Shown here: positions 26,917-34,682 of the stretch, in pieces
Layout of the letters: the number at the start of each line of letters is the position of its first letter
Position numbering within the stretch: position 1 is the first letter of the stretch
Assembly: GCA_020692215.1 (NCBI GenBank)
Contig: JAIMKW010000004.1
Location: forward strand, 248,001 to 312,000
Origin: Sandarakinorhabdus sp.
GTDB lineage: Bacteria > Pseudomonadota > Alphaproteobacteria > Sphingomonadales > Sphingomonadaceae
Direction of reading: 5' to 3'
DNA length: 64,000 nt
Program-made: the position numbers and the translations under genes
Notes under the pieces: model-generated
The model's input: only the letters and a program-made list of their open reading frames with translations
The model's database searches: none
Told to the model about the DNA's origin: nothing

Positions 26917-28022
26917 ACTTCGACCTTACTGAAGACCAGGCGATGCTCAAGGCCATGGTGGAGCGCTTCTGCGCCGAACGCCACGGCGGAGACCTTGAAA
27001 AGCGGCGTCGTCAGCGGGCCTGCTCGGGCGGGTTCGATCGCGCCAGCTGGGCCGCGCTTGCAGACCTTGGCCTTACGGCAATGCCCTTTGCCGAAGCCGA
27101 TTGCGGGCTGGGCGGCGGCCCCGTCGAGCTGATCGCAACAGCCGAAGCCCTGGGCGCGGCACTGGCCACAGAACCGTTCACCGAATGCCTGGTGCCGGCA
27201 GCCGATCTTTTCGCGCGGGCCAGCGCCGGGCAGCGGGGCGCCCTGATCGGCCCGGTAATCTCGGGCGAAATCCTCCCCACGCTTGCCATCATCGAACAGG
27301 CCGGGCGTTACAATCTTGCCCATGTCGAAACCCGTGCCCGGCAAGGCGGCGATGGCTGGCTGCTCACGGGTGCCAAGACCGCGGTCTGGCAGGGCATGGC
27401 GGCAGACCAGATCATCGTCTCGGCCCGCACCGGCGGAGACGTGCGCTCGTCAGGCGGCATCGACCTGTTCGCCCTTTCGGCCACCGCACAGGGCGTCGAA
27501 CGGCGTGGCTGGCGCGCAGCCGATGGCCAGCTTGCCGCCGAACTTGTCCTGCTCGATGCGCCGGCCACCCGGCTCGATGGCCTGGGGCATGCGGCCATCG
27601 AAAGCGCTGTTCACGCAGCCTGGCTTGCAGCGGCTGCCGAAACGCTGGGTGTTGCTGGGCTGCTGTTCCATGCCACGCTCGCCTATGTGAAAACACGGGT
27701 GCAGTTCGGCAAGCCGCTCGGCGCCTTTCAGGTAGTGCAGCACCGTCTGTCGGATGCCTATGTCGCGCTCGAACAGGCCCGTTCCATGGTCTATCGCGCC
27801 GCGCTGGCGCCCGAAGCCGAGCGTCTGCGCGCCATTGCCGGCGCAAAGGCCTTTGTTTCGGAATCGGCGCTGAAGATCGCGCACGAGGCTGTGCAGTTCC
27901 ATGGCGGCATGGGGGTAACGGACGAGCTGGTCGTTGGCCACGGGCTGAAGCGCATCCAGCTTCTCTCCAGGCTGTTCGGCGATCCGGACGCCGCTGTCCA
28001 GTCCTATGCGAAGGCTGCCTGA
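26913..28022 (+). CDS. Acyl-CoA dehydrogenase family protein
   Basis: A 369-residue flavoprotein. N-terminal helices begin N-F-D-L-T-E-D-Q, and the C-terminal FAD/dimer motif H-G-G-M-G-V-T-D-E lies near residue 333. The middle domain is more divergent than in typical fatty-acyl enzymes, as is usual for the steroid/terpenoid-catabolic alpha2beta2 types in which two non-identical subunits share one active site. The second acyl-CoA dehydrogenase at 31144 could be the partner. The ATG overlaps the P450 stop by four bases. Confidence 0.88.
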   Translation: MNFDLTEDQAMLKAMVERFCAERHGGDLEKRRRQRACSGGFDRASWAALADLGLTAMPFAEADCGLGGGPVELIATAEALGAALATEPFTECLVPAADLFARASAGQRGALIGPVISGEILPTLAIIEQAGRYNLAHVETRARQGGDGWLLTGAKTAVWQGMAADQIIVSARTGGDVRSSGGIDLFALSATAQGVERRGWRAADGQLAAELVLLDAPATRLDGLGHAAIESAVHAAWLAAAAETLGVAGLLFHATLAYVKTRVQFGKPLGAFQVVQHRLSDAYVALEQARSMVYRAALAPEAERLRAIAGAKAFVSESALKIAHEAVQFHGGMGVTDELVVGHGLKRIQLLSRLFGDPDAAVQSYAKAA

Positions 28023-28453
28023 TGCCCGAAATGCTGGCCGACATCGCGGAAGGATTGCTCACCCATGGGGCCGCCCCGGCGCTGATCGGCGGCCGGGATC
28101 GCAGCACCGGGCGGATCGTCTTTCCCTGCCCGGCCGATGCCGAACGGTTCGAGGCGGTGGAACTGCCGCGTGAAGGCCGCATCTGGTCGTGGACGGTGCA
28201 GCGCTTCCGCCCCAAATCCCCGCCCTACACCGGCCCCGAGGCGTTCGAGCCTTATGCCATCGCCTATGTGGAACTGCTCGGCGCCACCATCGTGGAGACG
28301 CGCCTGGCTGGCTTTGCCTTCGATGCCCTCAAGGTGGGCCTTCCCTGCCAGCTGGTCACCGAGGATTTTGCCGGCAAGCGCAGCTACGCCTTTGGCCCTG
28401 CCGAAGCGGGAGACGGAAGCCGCGGAGACGGCATCGCAGGAGAAGGGGCATGA
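28022..28453 (+). CDS. DUF35 OB-fold protein with degenerate zinc ribbon
   Basis: A 143-residue protein of the DUF35 family, with an N-terminal rubredoxin-like zinc ribbon followed by an OB fold (I-W-S-W-T-V-Q-R-F-R near residue 55, Y-A-I-A-Y-V-E-L near residue 77). Only one of the four ribbon cysteines remains (F-P-C-P-A-D), so zinc binding is probably lost. In steroid side-chain degradation, DUF35 proteins pair with thiolase-fold aldolases (Ltp2 type) and are needed for their activity; the very next gene encodes a thiolase-fold protein. It overlaps its upstream neighbour (TGATG) and downstream neighbour (ATGA), consistent with complex formation. Confidence 0.85.
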   Translation: MPEMLADIAEGLLTHGAAPALIGGRDRSTGRIVFPCPADAERFEAVELPREGRIWSWTVQRFRPKSPPYTGPEAFEPYAIAYVELLGATIVETRLAGFAFDALKVGLPCQLVTEDFAGKRSYAFGPAEAGDGSRGDGIAGEGA

Positions 28454-29595
28454 CCGAGGTTTGCATCATCGGCGCGGGCATCCACCCTTTCGGGCGGACA
28501 GACGGCGTCTCGGGCCTGCAGCAGGGCGTGTTCGCCGTGCGGCAGGCGCTTGCCGATGCCGGGGTGGAATGGCCCGATATGGACATTGCCTATGGCGGCT
28601 CGTCAGCAGCCGGAAACGCCGATATCATGGTTAACGACCTCGGTTTGACCGGACTTCCCTTCATAAACGTGGCAAATGGCTGCGCAACGGGCGGCTCGGC
28701 GCTTTACGGAGCCTATGCCTCGATCAAGGCCGGTCAGGCCGATCTCGCGCTGGCGGTGGGGTTTGATAAACACCCCCGCGGCGCGTTCGATCCCAGGCCG
28801 TCTGATTGGGGCCTGCCCGATTGGTACGGCGAAACCGGCCTGATGCTGACCACGCAATTCTTCGCCCTGAAGCTGCGCCGCTACATGGAGCAATTCGGCA
28901 TCAGCCCCGTCACGCTGGGGCGGGTCGCTGAAAAGGCATTCGAAAATGGCGCGCTCGCCCCGCACAGCTGGCGCAAGCAGCCGGTCGATCTCGATACCAT
29001 CATGAACGCCCAGATGGTGAACGATCCGCTCACCAAGTTCATGTTCTGCGCGCCGGCCGAGGGGGCTGTCGGCCTGATCCTCGCCTCGGCGAAAAAGGCC
29101 CGCGAACTGGGAATTGCCGCACCCGTCACCCTGAAGGCGGCAACCGTGCGCACCCGCCCGCCGGGCAGCTTCGAGGTCTTTTCGCCCTCGCTCGATATCG
29201 ATCGAGGCCCGTCGCCCACGGTGATTGCCGCGAAAGCCGCCTTCGAAGCCGCAGGCCTCGGGCCGGGGGATATCGATGTGGCCCAGCTGCAGGATACCGA
29301 ATCCGGCGCCGAGATCATGCACATGGCCGAAAACGGCTTCTGCGCGGATGGCGAGCAGGAGCAATGGCTGGCCGAGGGCCGCACCGGGTTGGGCGGAAAG
29401 CTCCCGGTGAACACCGATGGCGGCTGCCTCGCCTGCGGCGAACCGATCGGCGCATCGGGCCTGCGCCAAGTCTATGAAAATGTGGTGCAGCTGCAGGGCA
29501 GGGCAGGCGCACGGCAGGTGGAAGGCGCCCGCACCGCCTACAGCCATGTCTATGGTGCGCCGGGCCTGTCGGCCGTCACCATCCTGCAGCGCTGA
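28450..29595 (+). CDS. Thiolase-fold protein, SCP-x/Ltp2-like
   Basis: A 381-residue member of the non-decarboxylating thiolase superfamily. The nucleophile-loop cysteine is Cys78 in N-G-C-A-T-G-G. The C-terminal motif reads N-T-D-G-G-C-L-A-C-G-E-P-I-G-A-S-G near residue 325; the usual G-H-P histidine is replaced by Glu (G-E-P). This group includes lipid-transfer-like thiolases and the Ltp2 retro-aldolases that cleave beta-hydroxyacyl-CoA side chains with a DUF35 partner. The tight overlap with the DUF35 gene supports that arrangement. Whether it thiolyses or cleaves by retro-aldol reaction cannot be told from sequence. Confidence 0.86.
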   Translation: MTEVCIIGAGIHPFGRTDGVSGLQQGVFAVRQALADAGVEWPDMDIAYGGSSAAGNADIMVNDLGLTGLPFINVANGCATGGSALYGAYASIKAGQADLALAVGFDKHPRGAFDPRPSDWGLPDWYGETGLMLTTQFFALKLRRYMEQFGISPVTLGRVAEKAFENGALAPHSWRKQPVDLDTIMNAQMVNDPLTKFMFCAPAEGAVGLILASAKKARELGIAAPVTLKAATVRTRPPGSFEVFSPSLDIDRGPSPTVIAAKAAFEAAGLGPGDIDVAQLQDTESGAEIMHMAENGFCADGEQEQWLAEGRTGLGGKLPVNTDGGCLACGEPIGASGLRQVYENVVQLQGRAGARQVEGARTAYSHVYGAPGLSAVTILQR

Positions 29596-29606
29596 AAGGG
29601 ACTGGC

Positions 29607-30374
29607 ATGGGAATGCTCGATGGACATGTGGCCCTGCTCACCGGCGCTGCCGGCGGTATCGGCCTCGCGGCGGCCCGCGCTCTGATGGCCGATGGCGCAA
29701 GGGTCATGCTTGCCGACATCGATGGCGTTCGCCTTGGCGATGCGGCTTCGGCGCTGGGCGAAGGCGCGGCCGCAACCCCGCTCGATGTCACCTCGCGCCA
29801 AAGCTGGAAGGCGGCTGTCGATGCCACCGTGTCGCGCTTCGGCAGCCTCACCATCCTCGTGAACTCCGCCGGCATCTCGGAACCGGCCGATATCGAAACA
29901 TTGGGGGATGATGCCTGGGACCGGCATCTGGCGATCAACCTGTCGGGCGTCGTCTATGGCATGCAGGCCGCAGCCCCGGCCATGAAGGCATCGGGCAAGC
30001 CTTGCGCCATCGTCAACGTCGCCTCCATGCTCTCCATGCGGCCCGGTGCGCCCTTCGTCGCCTATTGCGCTTCCAAGGCCGGGATGGTGATGGCCTCCAA
30101 ATCGGCCGCCCTTCATTTTGCCAACAGCGGCATCCCGATCCGCGTCAACACCGTGCATCCTGGCGCCATCCGCACCCCGATGTTCGAACGCTATCTCGCC
30201 ATGGTGGACGACAGGGCCGCCGCCGAAGCGAGCTTTGCCGCCAATCACCCGATGGGCCGGGTGGGCGAAGCCGATGAAGTGGCGCAGGCGATCCTGTTTC
30301 TGGCGTCACCGCGCTCCAGCTTCACCACAGGCGCCGAGCTGCCCGTCGACGGCGCCGGCCACATCCGGGATTGA
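29607..30374 (+). CDS. SDR family oxidoreductase
   Basis: A 255-residue short-chain dehydrogenase: T-G-A-A-G-G-I-G near residue 13, N-S-A-G near residue 88, and Y-C-A-S-K near residue 154. The Asp after strand two (A-D-I-D) indicates NAD preference. Its position after the thiolase-like gene suits a hydroxyacyl-CoA or hydroxysteroid-type dehydrogenase. It has an AAAGGGA-type site 11 bases after the thiolase stop, and its TGA overlaps the ATG of the next gene. Confidence 0.88.
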   Translation: MGMLDGHVALLTGAAGGIGLAAARALMADGARVMLADIDGVRLGDAASALGEGAAATPLDVTSRQSWKAAVDATVSRFGSLTILVNSAGISEPADIETLGDDAWDRHLAINLSGVVYGMQAAAPAMKASGKPCAIVNVASMLSMRPGAPFVAYCASKAGMVMASKSAALHFANSGIPIRVNTVHPGAIRTPMFERYLAMVDDRAAAEASFAANHPMGRVGEADEVAQAILFLASPRSSFTTGAELPVDGAGHIRD

Positions 30375-31144
30375 TGGCGATGGCAAATGCAGCCCCCAAG
30401 GGCCCCATCCAGGTTCATTTCGTCGCCGCAGGCAAATATCACGATATCGATTTCGCGCGGCTGGAGATCCTGAAGCTGTTCGCCGACGAGCCGCGCATCC
30501 GCGCCACTGTCGCGATGGATTTCGCAAACATCGAACGCCTGAATGCGTGCGCGCTGCTCGTCACCTACACCTGCGATGTGCTGCCCACCCAAGCCGAAGC
30601 CCGTGCGATAAAGGCCTGGCTCGATGCCGGTGGCCGCTGGCTGGCGCTGCACGGCACCAACTCCGTTTTGCGGTTCCTCGAAAACGGGCTGGTCGATACC
30701 CCGGATGAACGGCCCGACGTGATGGCGATGCTGGGCACCCAGTTCGTCGCCCACCCGCCGATCGGGCCCTACACCGTGCATGTGAAGCAGCCCGGCCACC
30801 AGCTGGTGAAGGGCGAAGCCGATTTCGAGGTGGTGGACGAACTCTACCTCAGCCGCACCACCGCCGAGATCGACACAATCCTCTCCACCAGCTTTCAGGG
30901 CGAGGCGACCGGATTTGTCGAAAGCCAGTGGCCGCAAACCGAAGTGCCGATCCTCTATGAAACACGGCATGGTGCGGGCAGGCTGCTCTACTTCACGCTC
31001 GGTCACTGCCGCGGCCACTATGATGTCGCGGTGTTCACGCCCTTCTGGCCGCATCCGGAACGCTGTTCCTGGAACTACCCCGTCTACACCCGAATCCTGA
31101 AGCGCTGCCTCCTGTGGGGCATCAACGAGCTGGAGCCCAACTGA
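30374..31144 (+). CDS. ThuA-like (class I glutamine amidotransferase-like) domain protein
   Basis: A 256-residue soluble protein of the ThuA group. Recognisable parts are the strand/helix start V-H-F-V-A-A-G-K-Y-H-D, the G-G-R-W-L-A-L-H-G segment near residue 90, and G-R-L-L-Y-F-T-L-G-H near residue 212. ThuA domains are best known from trehalose utilisation and sugar-related clusters; the amidotransferase cysteine is usually absent, as here. Its presence inside an acyl-CoA catabolic run is unexpected. A TTG and a second ATG (30380) flank the chosen start, whose ATG overlaps the previous stop. Role unknown. Confidence 0.82.
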   Translation: MAMANAAPKGPIQVHFVAAGKYHDIDFARLEILKLFADEPRIRATVAMDFANIERLNACALLVTYTCDVLPTQAEARAIKAWLDAGGRWLALHGTNSVLRFLENGLVDTPDERPDVMAMLGTQFVAHPPIGPYTVHVKQPGHQLVKGEADFEVVDELYLSRTTAEIDTILSTSFQGEATGFVESQWPQTEVPILYETRHGAGRLLYFTLGHCRGHYDVAVFTPFWPHPERCSWNYPVYTRILKRCLLWGINELEPN

Positions 31145-32358
31145 TGCACATGTCCTTCACGGCCGACGAGATCGCCTTCCGCGAGGAGGTGCGCAGCTTC
31201 CTCGCGGCAAGCCTTCCCGAGCATATCCGCGAAGGCGCACGCAACACCCCCAGCGTGTTCGTCGAGCCCGATATCGGCGATGAATGGCAGCGCATCCTGC
31301 ATGAAAAGGGCTGGCTCGCCTATCACTGGCCCAAGGAAGCCGGCGGCACCGGATGGGATCCGGTGCAGCGCTACATCTTCGAAAAGGAATGTGCGCTCGC
31401 CGATGCACCCGCGCTCTCTGTCCTCGGGCTCAAGCTGGTCGCGCCCGTGATCTACACGTTTGGAACCGATGAACAGAAGGCGCGCTTCCTGCCCAGAATT
31501 CTCGATGGTTCGGAAAAATGGTGCCAGGGCTATTCCGAACCCGGCGCCGGCTCCGATCTCGCCAGCCTGAAAACCCGCGCCGCCCTGCAGGGCGATGGCA
31601 GGACCTACCGGATCAACGGCTCCAAGATCTGGACAACGCATGCCCATTATGCCGACTGGATGTTCTGCCTTGTGCGCACCAATCCGGATGTGAAGGCGCA
31701 AGAGGGCATCACCTTCCTTCTGGTGCCGATGCACCAGAAGGGCATCACCATCCGCCCGATCATCACGCTGGCGGGCGATCACGAGGTGAACCAGCTGTTC
31801 CTGGATGATGCCGAAACCACCGCCGAGTATCGCATCGGCGAGGAAGGGCAGGGCTGGTCGATCGCCAAGTTCCTGCTGGAAAACGAACGCGGCGGAAGCT
31901 GCGCCGCCCCGCGCCTGATCGCCGATATCGACAGGCTGCGCCGCGCGGCAGGCAATCAGCCCAGCGGCACCAACGGCGCCTATGGCCACCTGCCTTCGGT
32001 GGAAGCCCGGCTCGTCGCACTCGAACTGGAAGCCCAGGCGCTGGAAATCACCGAATTGCGCATCCTGGCCGAACTGAAGGCCGGCCGCCGCCCCGGCCCT
32101 CAGACATCGCTCGTCAAGCTTGTCGCCTCATCGCTCCGGCAGAAGATCGACGAAATGGCGGTCGACATTTTCGGCCCTTACGGCCTGCAACTGCCGCCCG
32201 AACGGCCGCTCTATGGCAACAGCGCGCCCGAGCCCGTGGGAAGCCGCGAAGCCCAGCTGGCGATGCCGACCTACCTCAACAGCCGGGCGTGGACGATCTT
32301 CGGCGGCACCAACGAAGTGCAGAAGACCATCATCGCAAAGACCGTGCTGGGCCTCTGA
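31144..32358 (+). CDS. Acyl-CoA dehydrogenase family protein
   Basis: A 404-residue acyl-CoA dehydrogenase with the full set of family signatures: Y-S-E-P-G-A-G-S-D-L near residue 128, W-T-T-H-A near residue 160, and I-F-G-G-T-N-E-V-Q near residue 386. It resembles the FadE17/ChsE type subunits of steroid and terpenoid catabolism. Together with the gene at 26913 it could form an alpha2beta2 enzyme. The ATG overlaps the ThuA gene stop (TGATG); a second ATG two codons later is an alternative. Last enzyme gene of the continuous run. Confidence 0.91.
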   Translation: MHMSFTADEIAFREEVRSFLAASLPEHIREGARNTPSVFVEPDIGDEWQRILHEKGWLAYHWPKEAGGTGWDPVQRYIFEKECALADAPALSVLGLKLVAPVIYTFGTDEQKARFLPRILDGSEKWCQGYSEPGAGSDLASLKTRAALQGDGRTYRINGSKIWTTHAHYADWMFCLVRTNPDVKAQEGITFLLVPMHQKGITIRPIITLAGDHEVNQLFLDDAETTAEYRIGEEGQGWSIAKFLLENERGGSCAAPRLIADIDRLRRAAGNQPSGTNGAYGHLPSVEARLVALELEAQALEITELRILAELKAGRRPGPQTSLVKLVASSLRQKIDEMAVDIFGPYGLQLPPERPLYGNSAPEPVGSREAQLAMPTYLNSRAWTIFGGTNEVQKTIIAKTVLGL

Positions 32359-32364
32359 CACGCC

Positions 32365-33000
32365 ATGAACCGGCGCCTGTACGTGCTGCCTGCCGCAGCC
32401 ATCCTGCTGGCTGCGGCACCTGCGGACGTCGTCGGGCACTATTCCCTGTCGGGCGTCCGCGAGGCAGTCGGGGGGCTTGAACTTCGGGCAGACGGCACAT
32501 TCCGCTACGGCTTCAGCTACGGCGCACTGGACGAGCAGGCCGAAGGCCGGTGGCGCCGCGAAGGCAGGCATATCCTGCTGACGACAGACCCCACGCCGCG
32601 TCCGCCCTCCTGGTCACGCGTGGCTGCCGAGCCGGGCGATCCAAAGCTGTTCCAGATCATGCTGGAGACCATGGCCGGACAGCCTTTGCCAAATATCCAG
32701 ATGAAAATCCGCATGGCGGATGGATCGGTGGAGGAAACACAGACGACGCAAGACTGGGTAGAAGCGGACATCGACGGCAAGCGCATGCCGGTTTCCGTGC
32801 AGTTCCACATTCCTGTGTTCGATGTCAGCTCGCCTGTCCTGCCTCTCGATCCTGCAAAGGCTCGCCGCTACCGCTTCCGCCTCGATCCAGCAGACCTCGG
32901 TGTGCGCGATTTCCGCGATTGGCCCCTGGAAATCCGCGAGGATATGCTCGCTTTCCCCGATGCGCCGGGCAATCAGGGGTTCCGCAAGCTGTCACCCTGA
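32365..33000 (+). CDS. Exported protein of unknown function
   Basis: A 211-residue protein with an N-terminal signal peptide (R-R-L-Y followed by an alanine/leucine core, cleavage near residue 20). The mature part is beta-rich; near its start it has G-H-Y-S-L-S-G-V and later L-E-L-R-A-D-G-T-F-R-Y, a pattern seen in lipocalin-like or META-like periplasmic proteins. It starts 6 bases after the acyl-CoA dehydrogenase stop and so is probably the tail of the operon. A substrate-binding or sensing role is possible but not shown. A strong hairpin follows. Confidence 0.65.
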   Translation: MNRRLYVLPAAAILLAAAPADVVGHYSLSGVREAVGGLELRADGTFRYGFSYGALDEQAEGRWRREGRHILLTTDPTPRPPSWSRVAAEPGDPKLFQIMLETMAGQPLPNIQMKIRMADGSVEETQTTQDWVEADIDGKRMPVSVQFHIPVFDVSSPVLPLDPAKARRYRFRLDPADLGVRDFRDWPLEIREDMLAFPDAPGNQGFRKLSP

Positions 33001-33005
33001 AGCCT

Positions 33006-33038
33006 GTTCCGATCAGGCGGGATCACCCGGATCGGAAC
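33006..33038. terminator. Long convergent hairpin
   Basis: 33006-33014 pairs perfectly with 33030-33038 (9 bp); inside, 33018-33021 pairs with 33026-33029 after a three-base bulge. It sits six bases after the stop of the exported protein gene and between it and the convergent 3-hydroxybutyrate dehydrogenase gene. The T tract is poor, so it may be a Rho-assisted or bidirectional boundary. Confidence 0.65.
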
Positions 33039-33110
33039 TCCATCGGGAACGACACGGCGAGAGCGCGGCCGTTTTGATGTGCGTTCAGCGATCGCGGATC
33101 GTCTGCGCCA

Positions 33111-33893
33111 TCATTGCGCCGTCCAGCCCCCATCCACCGTCAGCGACGCCCCGGTGATGGATGCCGCGCCGGCCGTCGTCAGGAACACGGCGAGGTCGGC
33201 CAGTTCCTCCACGGTCACGAATCGCTTCGTCGGCTGTGCCGCCAGCAGAACATCGCGCTTCACCTGCTCCTCGGTGATGCCGCGCGCTTTGGCCGTGTCG
33301 GGGATCTGCTTTTCCACCAGCGGCGTCAGCACATAGCCGGGGCAGATCGCATTCACGGTCACGCCATGCTCCGCGGTTTCCAGCGCGATCGTCTTGGTGA
33401 AGCCCAACAGCCCGTGCTTGGCGGCGACATAGGCCGACTTGAAGGGCGATGCCACCAGCCCATGGGCCGATGCGATGTTGATGATCCGCCCCCAGCCACG
33501 CGCTTTCATGCCCGGCACCACGGCCTTGGTCGCGTGAAACGCGGCCGAAAGGTTCAAAGCGATGATCTGGTCCCACTTCTCGTCGGGAAAATCCTCCACC
33601 GGCGATACGAACTGGATTCCGGCATTGTTCACCAGCACATCCACCTTGCCGAACGTCGCTTGCCCCAGGCCGACCAGTTCGCGAACGCCCGCGCCGGCCA
33701 TCAGATTGGCCGGCGAATAAACAATGCGGACTCCGAATTCGTCGGACAGTGCGCGGCGCGTGTCCTCGACAGCATCAGGTGCCTCGATTCCGTTCATCAC
33801 GATGTCGAACCCTGCGGCTGCCAGTCCGCGCGCGATGCCAAGCCCGATCCCGCTGCTCGATCCGGTAACAATGGCGGCTTTTCTGTCGGTCAT
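33111..33893 (-). CDS. 3-hydroxybutyrate dehydrogenase (SDR)
   Basis: A 260-residue SDR, exactly the usual length of D-3-hydroxybutyrate dehydrogenase. It has T-G-S-S-S-G-I-G near residue 10, N-N-A-G-I-Q near residue 90, the S-A-H-G-L-V-A-S-P-F-K-S-A-Y catalytic block, and the C-terminal T-V-D-G-G-W ending. The enzyme interconverts 3-hydroxybutyrate and acetoacetate for polyhydroxybutyrate or ketone metabolism and would take over products of the island's acyl-CoA shortening. The ATG at 33893 has AAGGA seven bases upstream; a GTG five codons earlier was rejected. Confidence 0.86.
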   Translation of the reverse strand: MTDRKAAIVTGSSSGIGLGIARGLAAAGFDIVMNGIEAPDAVEDTRRALSDEFGVRIVYSPANLMAGAGVRELVGLGQATFGKVDVLVNNAGIQFVSPVEDFPDEKWDQIIALNLSAAFHATKAVVPGMKARGWGRIINIASAHGLVASPFKSAYVAAKHGLLGFTKTIALETAEHGVTVNAICPGYVLTPLVEKQIPDTAKARGITEEQVKRDVLLAAQPTKRFVTVEELADLAVFLTTAGAASITGASLTVDGGWTAQ

Positions 33894-34052
33894 GGCGCAA
33901 TCCTTCACGTCGTCTGCTCTTCACCTCGTCTGCGCTGGTCTTATAGGCCAGCAGCAAGGCGCATCACCACCCCGGCTCGGCTGAACGGCCCTGATTGTCG
34001 GCCACGCCTCTTTTGGGTGTTCGTGGGCACATGCCCGGTCTAGGAACAAGGC

Positions 34053-34613
34053 ATGCGCCTGATCCGCTTCAACAAACCCTACGGCGTTCTGTCGCAGTTC
34101 ACCGATCGCGGTTCGCCCGAAGCCCGGCAGACCCTGTCCGATCATATCGCCCTGCCGGGCGTCTATCCGGCCGGACGGCTCGATCGCGACAGCGAGGGGC
34201 TGCTTCTGCTCACCAGCGACGGCCGGCTTCAGGCGCAGATCGCCGACCCGCGATTCAAGCTTCCCAAAACCTATCTCGTGCAGGTGGAGGGCGTGCCTGA
34301 AGAGGCTGCGCTCGATCAGCTGCGGCGCGGCATCATGCTGAAGGACGGCCTGACGAAACCAGCCGGTGTAGAGCCCATCGAAACGCCCAGGCTGTGGCCG
34401 CGCGATCCGCCAATCCGCGTGCGAAAGTCGGTGCCCGACAGCTGGCTGCGGCTGACGATAAGCGAAGGCCGCAACCGGCAGGTGCGCCGCATGACAGCGG
34501 CCATCGGCCACCCCACCCTGCGGCTGGTGCGGTGGAGCATCGGTGACTGGGCTCTCGATGATCTGCAACCCGGTGAATGGCGCGCCGTGGCCCCTGGTCA
34601 GGGCTCTGGCTGA
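34053..34613 (+). CDS. RluE-type 23S rRNA pseudouridine synthase
   Basis: A 186-residue RsuA/RluB/E/F-family synthase without the N-terminal S4 domain, as in RluE. The catalytic motif [11 protein letters not shown] is near residue 41 with the active-site Asp, and K-T-Y-L-V-Q-V and R-N-R-Q-V-R-R-M are further family blocks. RluE modifies a uridine in 23S rRNA (U2457 in E. coli). The start follows AGGAACAAGGC. It is unconnected to the catabolic genes on both sides. Confidence 0.9.
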   Translation: MRLIRFNKPYGVLSQFTDRGSPEARQTLSDHIALPGVYPAGRLDRDSEGLLLLTSDGRLQAQIADPRFKLPKTYLVQVEGVPEEAALDQLRRGIMLKDGLTKPAGVEPIETPRLWPRDPPIRVRKSVPDSWLRLTISEGRNRQVRRMTAAIGHPTLRLVRWSIGDWALDDLQPGEWRAVAPGQGSG

Positions 34614-34682
34614 ATAGCCCCGCAAACCGTCACCCAAGCCTGTCTGCGGGTCGTGTGCCGGCAAGGCTCCCCGGCTCTCGTT

